A DNA stretch of 64,000 nucleotides from Owenia fusiformis (GCA_903813345.2 CAIIXF020000008.1:23234822-23298821); one strand, 5' to 3'. Positions 22,310-34,219 are shown, numbered from the stretch's first letter. Program-made: numbers and translations. The notes: a model not told the origin generated them from the sequence alone.

Positions 22310-23384
22310 CAGGGTGGGCCAATAAAAATTGGAACATTTTTCTGTTTATTCAATTGTCTTTATTTTTGCAGTTCAATCCATGAAAATTCAGATAATGGTA
22401 AAATGATTATTTGTGAAAATGTTAAAGATAAAAATATGTATGTATGATTATTTTTGGCTTGTCATGGTCATGATCTGTATTCTGCGTGTGTCATGAAAAA
22501 TTTCCAATTTTTTTCTGCTTTAGACATCACTGCTGAAAATAAAGTATCTTTCATACCATACAATATGCACCCTCCAGTCTCAACACAATTTCCATCAATT
22601 AAAAAATATGTAGTTATCTCTAGGGGAAGCAAGACATGTCTCCCTTTGATAATATAGCTTAATGACCTCAGCTTTTTTTTTAAATTGGCACAATATGTCT
22701 CAAAACCTGTGATTTAAGCCATGTATGACTGTCAAATACAGCTAAGACTGATTGTTCAAGTAGGCGAAGGACATGTTCAGGAAACCCTTGCGTTGAGTAA
22801 AAAATTGGAACATTTTTCCATCAATTGTAACATTTTTGTTAGTCATGTATTATCTTCAATACTTTAGAAAATTGAAAAACAATTCATTGTCAACAGCTTG
22901 TACAAATAAGAATATACAAGCTCAACACTTAATTACTGAACATGTCCTCCACCCACCTGAACAATCAGTCTGAGCTGTATTTGACAGTCATACATGGCTT
23001 AAATGATAGGTTTGAGACATATTGTGCCTGTTTTGAAAAAAAGCTGAGGTCAGTTAAGCTATATTATCCAAGAGAATCATGTCTAGCTTCTCCTAGAGAT
23101 AACTACATATGCTTTAATTGATGGAAATTGTGTTGAGACCATTTGAAGGGCATATATTTTATGGTATGAGATACTGTATTTTGAGCAATGATGTCTCATG
23201 CAGAGAAAAATTTGGAAATTTTTCATGACGCACACAGTATACAGATCATGGCCATGACAAGCCAAAAATAATCATACATACATATTTTTATCTTTAACAT
23301 TTTCACAAATAATCATTTTACCATTATCTGAATTTTTGTGATCTAAACTGCAATAATAAAGAAAATTGAATAAAAAGAAAAATG
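22310..23384. mobile_element. Tc1/mariner-type element with ~460-bp inverted arms
   Basis: The left end is preceded by TA and starts CAGGGTGGGCCAATAAAAAT. The left arm (22310-22790) and right arm (about 22925-23384) are inverted copies throughout, for example TTTTTGGCTTGTCATGG against CCATGACAAGCCAAAAA and GACTGTCAAATACAGCT against AGCTGTATTTGACAGTC. The right arm lacks about 25 outer bases, so its TA is not seen. The middle repeats AAAATTGGAACATTTTT from the left end. No transposase remains; the two short frames MACHGHDLY... are just the two arms read antisense. Confidence 0.72.
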
Positions 23385-23954
23385 TAATGTCGGCATCAAA
23401 ATCTTCTTACCGGCAATGGACGGCATTCAGCTGAATTAGATTCCCGGGCGGAATCAGCCAAATTCCTTCATCAGTATGATCTTTAATTTATAGTTTCTTT
23501 TCTCACTTATTAACTAAACTGTTATGTATAGAAACCGATTTGTGTATATTACTAAGTGAAATAAACAGAATTAAACCATTTTCCTGACGTTGAAGTTTTA
23601 CTTTACCTATTATCGCCCGATTTGAAGTTCAGAACGAGGCTGATAATACAACGAATGAAAACGTTTTTATTTTACGAGTTTATATCACATGAACCGTTAG
23701 AATCAGGATTGTTTAGTGGTTTAAAATGATTCTGAGTGGGTTCTACTGCTTCTACAGATAAATTAAGTGGTATGTATGGCGTACTATGAGATTTGTACTT
23801 TTTTCAAAATACTTGCTAAATAATCGGTAAATATCGGTAATGACATACGGTAATATCGGCACCACTTTTCATAACCTGTCCGAGCACTAATGACTACCCT
23901 TCACACTCTTCTGATCCCTCCTACTAATAAATAAATAAAGAACCCGCGGTCCTT

Positions 23955-24380
23955 GGCTCACACAGTATTTTGTGCAACCAATGATGATTGACTTTATACA
24001 TGAGAAAGTTCCCTGAAAATGACAGTCCTACTTTTTGTCAAAATTTATAGAGTAAACACAAAAGATTTGCTTTGATTTTATCTTCAGAGAACATAAGTTG
24101 CATATACAGCAACTTCTACAAGTTATTTGAAAGTTCTACTTCAACAAAGTGTCTAGTATTTACAGAAAATTTGATTTTTTGACATTAAATCAGCAATTTC
24201 TCAGAAACCGGGCAACTTGGGAAATGGCGATGAAAGGTCAAATTATGGATATGCATAAAATGAATGTGGATATGACTCAATCCGAATAGCAGTTTTAATT
24301 TGTGCGGCCAATGTTGAGGGATGGATGGACCAACGGATGGACGGACGCCTGGTCAATCCCATAAGCTCACTGTGTGAGCC
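23955..24380 (+). mobile_element. Minimal Helentron/pearl-like element, no tandem core
   Basis: The right end is a perfect hairpin GCTCAC-TGT-GTGAGC (24365-24379). The left end GGCTCACACAGT (23955-23966) is the inverse of GTGTGAGCC at the right. A microsatellite GGATGGATGG...GGACGGACG lies at about 24321-24348, just inside the right end. The same end logic is seen at 246-2090, here without a repeated core. Confidence 0.6.
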
Positions 24381-24848
24381 GATAAGTCAGTTGAAGAAAT
24401 TAAAGTGTTTCAATCAGCTAATAATAGGAGCTTGGTACAAGACTGATCATACCTTAACCCTTTCACGATGATAGGCTCCATATGGAGCCCTATTATGTAA
24501 TAACTTTCAGGATGATAGGCTCCTTTTGGCACCATTATTTTTATTTATATACATCAATGAAATGACAATAACTCCAGTTCTATTCAGTATTTTTACACAA
24601 AATTTGGACAAGTTGTTCAAATGTGATAATCCTTACTAAAAATTGTATCTCAGTGATAAAATTCAAGGTATAGGTCCTGGGGCGGAGGTAATTTGCAGTT
24701 TTACCCTCAAAACTGCTCTTACTTATCTGTCATGAGGGCTAATTTTTCCTCTTATATTCACGTTGGGAAAGTCACTCTTCTATATGGAGAGCTTCCAAGT
24801 TCTTCAATATCAATCCAGATTTATTAGCATCTGCTCAAGAGGTCTTAC
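24381..24848. other. Unassigned sequence with small repeats
   Basis: GATGATAGGCTCC appears twice (about 24469 and 24511), the first followed by a perfect GGCTCCATATGGAGCC palindrome. This resembles a small repeat relic. No gene seen. Confidence 0.35.
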
Positions 24849-24954
24849 CTGGAATCTGGGGTACTTGCCATGTAGATAACTTCAACAGGTTGAAACTGTA
24901 AATCAGACTTATGATATCCCCTTGAGATATATTCCTCTTTGCAAAATGTATGTT
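24849..24954 (-). CDS. Candidate alternative exon of the PALS1-like gene
   Basis: A 106-nt stretch bounded by a good acceptor (CTATCTTATTTACAG above 24954) and an excellent donor (CAG|GTAAGA below 24849). Read from phase 0 it encodes NIHFAKRNISQGDIISLIYS and ends QVPQIP plus one base, that is phase 0 in and phase 1 out, exactly the phases of the 58-nt exon at 41618-41675. It could therefore replace that exon in frame before the 10-kb exon. Placed after it, a stop would follow at the junction. The peptide has no domain I know, and a second frame is also open. The signals alone are the evidence; chance is quite possible. Confidence 0.28.
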
Positions 24955-25240
24955 CTGTAAATAAGATAGAACACCATCTTGATTTACAAGGTTTCTGTTG
25001 TTCCTACCTATAGACCCAGTTGAACACCTCTCTGTGGCATATCCTTCCCTTTCAAGTCTAACAAACATATTGCATTGGGAGGAAGGAGTAAGACACTCTT
25101 ATCTGACATCTCTCATTTTGCATCAAAAAGGGCAGAGATGGAGGGCATGGTGTGGCTTAACAGTTTCTTGTAAAATAATAATAAACACAAAATCCAATAA
25201 ATTATGTCAATATAATGTTGATGTTCTACTCCCATCATGA

Positions 25241-25309
25241 TAAACCATGACATCTCATTTCTTCTCAGCCCCTCAGGTGAAACAGAAAGATGCTATGAGT
25301 ATCAGAATG
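25241..25309 (+). repeat. Inverted repeat partner of 29421-29483
   Basis: About 65 bp including GAAACAGAAAGATGCTATGA and ATGACATCTCATTTCTTCTC recur in inverse orientation 4.1 kb away, with few changes. No further pairing extends beyond this block, so it may be a shared short repeat or the footing of an inversion. Confidence 0.75.
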
Positions 25310-25820
25310 TTCTCTGTGCATAAGAAAGAATTTGAAAATCCATGGAGATCAACTTCAATGCTTCATCGCATGCAGTCATGATGAGACATTAAAAGTATAT
25401 AAGACATTGACCCTGACAGAATATTCAACAATGGTTACACTTTTAGAGAGAGAGACCCTTTAGAATACAAATACTCATACTACATCAATTAGTATTGGCA
25501 GTTTCATCCTAGGATAGTCTCTTAGGGTATGTCTAATGTCAGACTTTATCAGAAATAATGTCTAATTGGATGCCTTCTATGCACTCCCTGTTTCCATTAT
25601 TCTAATCTAAGAGCTTGTCATGAATATATATTAACCCAATTAGGCAAGAATTTGGAGAAAACTAATAAATCCATCACAAGTTATATTGTGATTTGTGATT
25701 CGAAACCAAGTAAAGATCCTGATAATAAACAAGGAAATTTATATCATAAAGTATCTAATGAGTAGTTTAATATTCTGCTAGAAAACAGCTCCATGATGCC
25801 ATATATTGAATTCTTTCTTG

Positions 25821-26243
25821 AGTAGGGAGGCATCAAAAGTTCAATGTTGGATTGGAAACTAAATAAATCTAGTTTTGACTCTGCCCCCCCCCCCCCTCCC
25901 CCCCCCAAAAACTAAATACCATGAAAGTTGATCGCTGACTTCGGTTTGAGAATTTGAAAAATTATTGCTAAACACAATCTAGTTTTCATTAATTCCTATC
26001 GTCATTTGAGGCTTTTAACAACTATTGATAGAATAGAATCCTTTGGAATGACCTTGACGAAGAAAGCATCAGGTAAAATCTTTATTTTCTAACCATTCCA
26101 AGGCATTCTGAGTCAAAATTGCCAAAAATTTGAAATGTTAAAAATTTGTCGGATAGCAAACTGAAATGGGTTTGAACCCCCTCCCCCCTAACTAGATTTA
26201 TTTAGTTTTCTATCCGACATCGAACTTTTGATGCCTCCCCTTA
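25821..26243. mobile_element. MITE with ~50-bp terminal inverted repeats
   Basis: The left end GGGAGGCATCAAAAGTTCAA continues through ACTAAATAAATCTAGTT (to about 25873). The right end, read inversely, is GGGGAGGCATCAAAAGTTCG and ends at the same ACTAAATAAATCTAGTT (from about 26195). C-rich runs lie next to both inner arms (25882-25905 and 26178-26188). No coding content. Confidence 0.75.
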
Positions 26244-26279
26244 CTTTAGCAGAGTTCTATGTCCCAAAAGAATCAGCAC

Positions 26280-26545
26280 ATAAAGTGGCCATATAGAGGC
26301 CATATTTAAAATACCTCCCCAAGCAGAGGTCCTTTGGCCATAAGATAAAAGGCTTTCAAATGGTGTGACCAAATTTCATAATTTGGTACATAAATAGTTT
26401 GTTATAAGAAATTACATTCTTTATGAAAAAATGGCAGTAATTTTGGACAAACAGACGGATGAACGGATGGACAAACAGATAGACAAACAGATGGAAGCCT
26501 TTTCTATATCCTTCATGAACTATGCTCAGTGGGATAACTGGAATT
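26280..26545 (+). mobile_element. Decayed 3' part of a family-B element
   Basis: Shows GGCCATAT/AGGCCATAT and AAAATGGCAG motifs, a degenerate GGACAAACAGACGGATG microsatellite (26452-26495), then CTATATCC and CAGTGGGATAACTGGAATTA. This is the order seen at the right ends of the elements at 7203 and 57494. Confidence 0.5.
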
Positions 26546-27500
26546 ATTAGAGTATATTGGAAATTAGGAAGATGCAAGAGGAATGAGCTAAAACAGCAAT
26601 TGTATTTTTTCTATCAAATTACAGCAGTTTTACATTTCCTGTTTAAAGTCTTTCAATTCCGCTATATATTCAATATCTGGTTATGATGTTGAATCGTTAT
26701 TAAAATGTGTTTACCTTCTGAATGGCACTATTTACTCCATTTCAACATTGTTCGTGTTGGATTGTCATATATCCATAAAGACTTAAACAAGATCCTTCAA
26801 CTCAAATGATGAAATCATTGACATTGTTTGAGATTGAGAAACATTTTAATGTTGCCAATTCTCCACATAATATTTCTATCAACATTCATGCTATAAATGC
26901 CTTTCTGGTCACGATTTCTCCATATAATTTCTATCAACTTAAAGTTTGATTTCTAAACATTCTAATTAATGCAGTTGATGGAATATACAGCTTCCTTAAT
27001 CTCTCAAAATCCACTATCTAAATTCATTTTATATTCTAAAACATGAACCGTCAAAAATACTTTACTTATAGAAATTAGTGGACTATCCATCTTGTCTATT
27101 TACGGTAAATAAGCAGCTACTTATTCCGCTGTTTTCTACGCTTTATTACATATCACATCAATATCTAAGGTTTACTGACAACTGCTTGAATTAGCTTGTT
27201 TCCCCTTGCATATCCCTTTTCTTGCAATCTCAGAATATCATCAAAAATTCTTACTTTCCCATTCACAACAAGTGATTGAGCCATGGTGCACAAAATTCCT
27301 TGACAATTTCAACACAGGGATTTTCTTCTCTTTGATTCTCTACAATTACTAGGAATTTCACAAGATGCACACTGCCCACAAAAAGTATGAGATTATATAA
27401 CAATAGGTCATCACTTGTGGTGGTGACATAATAGAGATATTTTAATCCAGTAACTGAGGATATTCATACTTTTAGAATACCCTAACAGTCAATATGGTAC
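26546..27500. other. Intron sequence, nothing recognised
   Basis: AT-rich. No supported coding, RNA or repeat feature. Confidence 0.4.
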
Positions 27501-27504
27501 AACG

Positions 27505-28340
27505 AAAATGGGACTTCTGCGCATGTTAAAATTTTTCGTCAAAACTCAACTTTTGTTCAAGTTGATACGATTGTCTTTCGAACTAGAGACTTACCTCATT
27601 CGAAAGATCATAAAAGACTTTATCTACACTGAAAATCTTAGATCCAAACATAGTAGAATACGCCGTCAGTCTGCATTTGATTTTTTGAAGTGACTTTCGT
27701 AGATCGTCAGATTTCTCCGACTGATATCGGGTTATCTCAAATTGGTTCGTTTATAAATACGAATTTCTTTACCGTTGTAAGGCGCATGCGCAAAATTGAT
27801 TTATAAACGTTATTGGTTGATGATTTTTCTCCTGAGCATGCGTGAAGTCTGATGAACACTTATGACGAAGACCGGAGCAAACATTACTAGCTCTTGAACG
27901 AAATTCCAAGATTCAGATCATATCGCCGTGTTTGCTAAGCGTGTATACGTGAATGACAAGCTGTTTTGAGTACATCAGGTACCTGTTTTAGACACAACAT
28001 TGATTTAGCTTGACATTAATGTGCACATTGGCACTTTTGAGCATGTTAATACAAGTTTTTACACTCTTAGCACGAGACGGGTTTTCGAAAAATCTGTTAT
28101 CTGATTCACTCGATTATCGTATGGATATGTATTTCTGCTGACATTACAACACCACATCACATAGAATTACGATGCAGAATGATAATAAAACACAAAACAA
28201 CTACAAAATTCCACTTGTTATTTCACAGGAGGTAAAAATGCAAACTGCCTAGATTCTTTGTAAGGGTCGTCAGACATCGGATTGGCCGCCATATTTGAAA
28301 TGAAAATATCACTAAATAGAGGTCTGCGCATGTCTCAACA
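27505..28340. promoter_or_regulatory. CpG-containing patch with NRF1-like palindrome
   Basis: This patch has more CpG than the surrounding introns. It contains GCGCATGCGC (27782-27791), a perfect match to the core of the NRF1/Ewg palindromic site, plus partial matches CTGCGCATGT (about 27519 and 28326) and GAGCATGCGTG (about 27834). It lies inside the large intron, upstream (minus strand) of the candidate exon at 24.9 kb and of the 10-kb exon, where an internal promoter of the PALS1-like gene would be useful. No TATA box or initiator can be assigned. It could equally be a mobile element remnant, since CTGCGCATGT sits near both edges. Confidence 0.28.
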
Positions 28341-30590
28341 TTTCGACTGCTAAATCCTAACATTTTCATGCTGAACATTGATAAATTAGTACTTTTCATA
28401 AATTATATTTCTAGTATTAATCAATAAAAAAGCATCAAGTTTTTTTGCATAGGATCTTCAATTCAAGCCATACAATTTAGCTGACAATTGAATCTGCCTC
28501 CCTTTGTGTTTATTAACCATTTGTCAAGATTGCTATGTTTCTTAATTCTAACTTCAATAGATTTATGGATTAGCTTCTCTATGACACCATTGTATGTAAT
28601 AGTATTTCATAGCTTGTTATTTCATAGCTCATCCAGGTGTTTCTTGCAAACTGGCTGCATGCATTGATTAGTTTTCCAATGTAATAAACTGCTATGTCTA
28701 GCATAGTTTAGATAGACTGACATGGCAATTTGGTACTGTGCTATTACTATGAATTATTTCAAATTGACATACATAAGAGAAATACATACTGATAAAGTGG
28801 AAAATAGCAATCACAAAGGCAAATCTCCCTTAAAGAGAATATGGTCAGATCAAATTAAAATGCACACTTGAGTTTTGCATCGAGATTCTCTAATCTAATC
28901 ATATATTACATCAGTGTTGTGCCCATATCCCTTGTAATCCCATCAAAGACATCTTTCTAACATAGCTAGGGTTTTGCATGAATAGGACAAGACTAGTGCT
29001 CACTCCATCATTTTGCACAAAACCCTTATATACCCCTCCCAATTACATACACTTCTTTTATGCATGTGATGAGATTGATCTTAAGAGAGGATTTACACAC
29101 GAAGTGGCACAATATATAAAAATTGGAATGAGAATATACATGTAATTTGTTTGATATTTTAACCAATGAAAACAATATGCCTGCATTCCCACATATTATA
29201 TTCAAATTGATGCTGTATGACCCGAAGGCACCTTTATTAAAAAAGAAATAATTAATGAGCATGCTATTAGATGTATCATGACCATCATATTCATAATGTA
29301 CTTTGAGGAGCTAAATTATTGTGAGTTTTTTTTCATTCCTAGTAGTATCCAGCCAATGCTTTACATGCTTAAGTATAGTAGTATGCATTTTTGGCAGTCT
29401 AAGGATTTGACTGATTCTCGGCATTCTGATACTCATAGCATCTTTCTGTTTCACAGGGCTGAGAAGAAATGAGTTGTCATGGTAAATAATGATGGATACT
29501 CGGGTAAAAGACATTCTTTATAATTAAAATGCAAAAATATAAAAGGCATTTGATGCAAGATAAAGTGAGATGAGGTCCTATGATGAACATACAATCATAT
29601 AGCTTGTATGTACATGTACATGTACTACTAAAAGGTGAAGATTAACATACAACACAATGAAGAACCTTTATCTGGTTGGTAAACAAACATATCACCTTAA
29701 ACCAGTTTTGATTATATAAAGAGATCATGAGGGAAAGGGAAAGTTATAGTGCAACTTTACATTCTATCAAAAATGTCTTTGAAATCAGTAAACATATAGG
29801 AACACATATAAATCATCCAATTGTTGAAATGGTCCTTTATTCCCCGTTCTTATCATTGATTAGTAGGGTGGGGTACATATAGTTGTTTGTTCACCTTAAC
29901 TTTTTTATTATTAAACATGAATTCAGGTGAGTGAAGCAATTACCTAATACCTTTCCTTTTCCTTTCTCATTAACCATGCTGTCTTATTTTGGCCACTTTG
30001 TCCTCTACATCTCACATATTTTTGTGTGCAAAAGATGATATACCTTGGACTGAGTAATTAATGTCTCAATAACTAGTTACCTACTGAATGAATCTTGATA
30101 GGATTTTCACAAAAGGGAGATATACCGTCTATTATCATGAAAATATAGATTTTGAGATTTTATTCATTAATAATAAACATACATGTACTGTAAATACTTC
30201 TATGGAATCTGCCATTTGCACCTTGAAAGACTCAACCTCAGGTCAGAATCCAAATCTGAGTTTGCAGCTCTTTAGAATGTTCAGATGTCAAATATCGACT
30301 TCCAAAAGCCTTAGCAGAGTTCAAAATCACAGTCTCCATCCTCAAAGTGTACTAAAAAGGATCAAAACCAAGTTGCAAAATTGGCAGACAGTCGCCGGCA
30401 GCACACTAAAGGTTGATGGAATTGAAAGCATACATACAGAAAACGTCAAATAATCTTCATAATCTCACCATAATCTCACCAGTTGGTAGATTAGTTCAAC
30501 AAGAACATAAATGTGTACATAATGTCCCCACCAATAGGTGATCCAGTCAAATGGTTATCCTGAAAATGAGTAGACAAGACTTTACCGACA
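28341..30590. other. Intron sequence with one inverted-repeat block
   Basis: The only recognised item is 29421-29483, the inverted partner of 25241-25309. The open frame at 30088-30453 (plus, 121 codons) has no domain and mixed composition; I do not support it as a gene. Confidence 0.4.
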
Positions 30591-31640
30591 CAATTTGAGG
30601 ACGGAAAATCCAAAATGGCCACCTTAAAATTTACCAGAATGCCCAAAATTAGTTAGTTCTAGATTTTCATACCTGAAAACCACCCCTGAAAAGTTGAAAT
30701 TGATCCATCAAACAATTAACCAGAAAACATGTAAACAAGACTTTACAGACAAGATTTTAGAATGGAAAATCCAAAATGGCTGCCTTTACATTTACCCAGA
30801 ATGTCAAAAAACTAATCAGTTCAAGATTTCAAAACTAAGAATCATCTTTGAAAATTTGAAATTGATCTACCAAACGGTTCACCTGAAAACACGTAGACAA
30901 GACTTTACAGACAGGATTTTAGGACGGAAAATCCAAAATGGCTGCCTTGACATTTACCCTGAATGCCAAAAAATTAATCAGATCTAGATTTTCATACTAA
31001 GAATCATCCCTGAAAATTTGAAATTCATCTACCAAGCGGTTCACCTGGAAATGCGTAGACAAGACTTTACAGACAAGATTTTAAGACGAAAAAATCCAAA
31101 ATGGCCGACAATAAAAAAGTGATTATAAGTTTTTGCTGATTTCCTTTTACAAAATTGTCACATATAACTACTGTTAACAATAACATAGGCTTTTACAACA
31201 AAGTACACCTGAAATTATTTATAAAGCTACTAAGTAGTTAAAGTATGAAAACTCAAAAACACCATTCAATATGATACAAAGTATTATCGCGCGCTAACTT
31301 TTCTTATGACATTCAAAATGGCTGACATGACTGAGCTAACAGGTCCAAAACCTAATCAGATGTAGAATGAAGTAAGCTGAACAAGATATTAAAGTTTTAA
31401 AAGCAACTGTGAAGCCGTTTTTCTTAAAGTTTCCAGACAAGGATTTTAGCATTTGACTTCAAAATGGCTTTAAAAAATTACTAAATGCAGTCTCCAATAT
31501 CTATTATTACTCATTTCTTGTGATCAATATGAATTAATTTTATTGTTTGAAACATACTAATGGAACATTATATATGAAAGGCAGGTATAACAGTCTAAAT
31601 ATTTGATGAATGAGTTATTCACAAGCCCACCCAACCGCCC
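30590..31640 (+). repeat. Tandem ~165-bp units with AAAATGGC motifs
   Basis: Units of about 160-165 bp, each with AAAATCCAAAATGGC, TTTACCCAGAATG, a TCTAGATTTTCATAC block and GACAAGACTTTACAGACA, are seen at about 30600, 30768, 30930 and 31092, then decay. The end region (31605-31640) holds CCCACCCAACCGCCCAAAC, similar to the C-rich microsatellite near the ends of other pearl/Helentron-like elements here. The open frame at 30694-30987 is only repeat read-through. Confidence 0.65.
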
Positions 31641-31644
31641 AAAC

Positions 31645-32225
31645 TACAGTCTAATGCAGAAGAATAGTCAATATAGTACTATTAGTACTACAGTCTAATA
31701 TAGTTGTACATTCAATATGGTAATACAGTCTAATATAATAGTCCAGTCAATATAATACTACACTCTAGTGCAGTAGTACAGTCAATGTGGTACTAGTCTA
31801 GTATAGGAATAATAAATATATAGGCATAGCTACTACAGTCTAATATAGTTGTACAGTCAATATGATACTACAGTCTAATATAATAATACAGTCAATATAC
31901 TACTACAATCTAGTATAGTGGTACAGTCAATATAACACTACAGTCTAACAAAGTAGTATATTCAATGTAATACTACAGTTTAATATAGTAGTACAGTCAA
32001 TATGCTAGTCTAATATAGAAAAACAGTTAATATAGTACCACAATCTAATAGTAGTACAGACAATATAGTACTACAGTTAAATGCAGTAGTATAGTCAATA
32101 TAGTACTACCATCTTATATAGAAGTACAGTCAATATAGTATTATAGTCTAATACAGTAGTATAGTCATAATACTTCTACATTCTATTACAGTAATACAGT
32201 CAATATAATATAACTTAATGCTAAT
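31645..32225. repeat. Degenerate minisatellite, ACAGTCAATATAGTACTAC type
   Basis: Around 15 imperfect units of roughly 36-40 bp built from TAGTACAGTCAATATAGTAC and CTACAGTCTAATATAGTAG. Strong divergence between units suggests age. No coding potential. Confidence 0.85.
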
Positions 32226-33224
32226 GCAGTACCAGTCTCTTTCATCCCAGTTTTTTGAAGTTAATTTGATGGTGATGCCATTTTCAATCTTGCTTGAACC
32301 TTACTGGTAACAATACTCAATGGCAGACCTAGATTGTAGTTCAAGATGTTTGACATCTGTACTGTAATACTGCATGTAACTCTGTCACATAACATGGTAC
32401 GAAATACTAAATGCATACTTCTTAATTTACTACTACCATCAGATTGAAAGAAACTCATCATGCCATCCTTATTCAAATAATTGCATTATCTGCCTTATTT
32501 CCTTAACAATTATTGACATTTATTCCAGTGTTCCGTCCAATAAAGCTATACGAATCTATTTAGAAGATTCTAAGTGAGTGTCTCTAGAGAAACCGAGTCT
32601 TATTAGTAAGGATAATTGAGCCTACTGCTAAATGTGTCATGAGAAAATTAGATCTGCTGTTTGTGGCATGTCAGCTAAGGTGTTAAGGAAGCTTAATGAA
32701 GTCATTGCGGTTGATGACATTAAGCGGACTATGAATCAGTTGCTCCAATAGGAAGAGAGATGTTTACAGCAACAAATGATCTATCGAGAGAAATTCTAAA
32801 AAAAGATGGGTGAATGGGTCTAAACAGTAAAGTAGCACTAAACACTTCAGTTAGAACTGTCTATGACAAACCATACAAATACTACTGTCAACATAAAGCC
32901 AGGACTGTATTTTTGAGCAAAACAATGGTAAATGTATAATAAAAACAAACATCTAGATATATGTATTCTTAATACATAAATCCCTACTTTACGTAAACCA
33001 ACCTTTGCTATTAGTTGAAATGAAAGATTTGATACAAGACTATTTCTATATGTACATGTAAATTAGAATGCACAACTATAAGCCTGTTAAAGTAATCAAA
33101 TAACACTTTAATTTCAGTCTCGAAATCTAAAATGAGAAAAGGATATTGCGACAAAATACTTGAGGAAATAACTAAATCTGATTCCGGAAATAATCTGTCT
33201 TCTTGGAAAAAAGAAAAATCAAAG
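32226..33224. other. Intron sequence, nothing recognised
   Basis: No supported feature in either strand. Confidence 0.4.
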
Positions 33225-33226
33225 TA

Positions 33227-34219
33227 CAGGGTGACCGGAAAAAAAGGAGACCATTGAAATAGGCAATATCTCCTAAAATAGACTAGTGACATCAATGAAA
33301 TTTTGCATACATCAGGACAGTTCTATGGAAATTTGTTCCTGAAAGTGTCAATACAAGCAGTCAACTGGTTCAGGAGCTATGATCATTTACATAACATGCT
33401 CCAAATAGGCGCAATTGAGACCAACGCAGAGCTGGATACATTTGGCAAATACCCTTACATATTCCTACCTTGTTATGGCATTACATTTAGCATTTATTGC
33501 CACCTTTAGGTCAGCAATTGTCTCAGGATTGTTTTGGTACACATTGTCTTTCAAATTGCCCCACAAAAAGAAATCAGGTGGATTCAAATTTGAGGTGTAT
33601 GGAGACGAAGCTTATCTGACCTATGGCTTCTGACTCAGTGGTCCCACTCAGTTACAGTATCATCCTAAGGAGGTTTTGGGCAGCCCTTGGTTTCCATATG
33701 GGATTTAATTGTGCCATATAGTGGTTTTAGTAACATGGCACTATGCCCAATACCTAAAGTGACTCTTAAGATTGGGTAAATCAGCACTTTGGCAACAGGA
33801 TGATGAACCACATGTCAGATAACCCTTCATTGCCATTACAGCCTAGACTTGAATCCTGCTGATTACTTTTTGTATGGATATTTGAAAGACAATCTATACC
33901 AAAACAATCCTCAGACTATTGTTGACCTAAAGAAGGCAATCACTGCTATATGTAATGCCATAATAATGCCATAGAGGGCAGAACATGTAAGGGTAGTTTG
34001 CCATATGAATCCAACTCTGCGTTGGTCTCAATTGTGCCTATTTGGAGCATGTTATGTAAATGATCATAGCTCCTGAACCAGTTGAATGCTTGTATTGAAA
34101 CCTTCAGTAACAAATTTCCATATAACTGTTCCAGTGTATGCAAAATTTCATTGATGGCACTTGTCTAGTTTAGGAGAAATTGATTACTTCAATGGTCTCC
34201 TTTTTTTCCGGTCACCCTG
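33227..34219 (+). mobile_element. Tc1/mariner-type transposon, decayed
   Basis: Flanked by TA on both sides (33225-33226 and 34220-34221), with ends CAGGGTGACCGGAAAAAAAG and its inverse. The inverted arms extend about 270 bp (33227-33500 and 33950-34219), sharing TATGATCATTTACATAACAT and ATTGAGACCAACGCAGAGCT. Between the arms is the relic of a transposase C-terminus. TA duplication and the transposase relic place it in the IS630/Tc1/mariner superfamily. Confidence 0.88.
33790..33965 (+). pseudogene. Transposase C-terminal remnant (mariner type)
   Basis: Around 33835-33965 the plus strand reads HYSLDLNPADYFLYGYLKDN and then LYQNNPQTIVDLKKAI, matching the mariner pattern SPDLNPCDFFLWGYLK...VYxxRPQTLEELKxAI. 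Upstream, QQDDEPHV resembles FQQDGAPPH, the block before it. In-frame stops and shifts separate the pieces, so no working protein is encoded. The final catalytic acidic residue would be the D of NPADY. Confidence 0.8.

Noticed and set aside
22454-23265. Two matching 60-67-codon frames starting MACHGHDLY on opposite strands
   Set aside because: They are the two inverted arms of the mariner-type element; their similarity reflects DNA duplication, not protein selection.
24835-25068. The whole 77-codon minus frame starting MFVRLEREGYATERC as one exon or small gene
   Set aside because: Only its last part (24849-24954) has both an acceptor and a donor; the upstream part has no support, so only the smaller exon is kept as a candidate.
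30694-30987. 97-codon plus-strand open frame with repeated KTCKQDFTDKILEWKIQNGC-like text
   Set aside because: It is the 165-bp tandem repeat read through two units.
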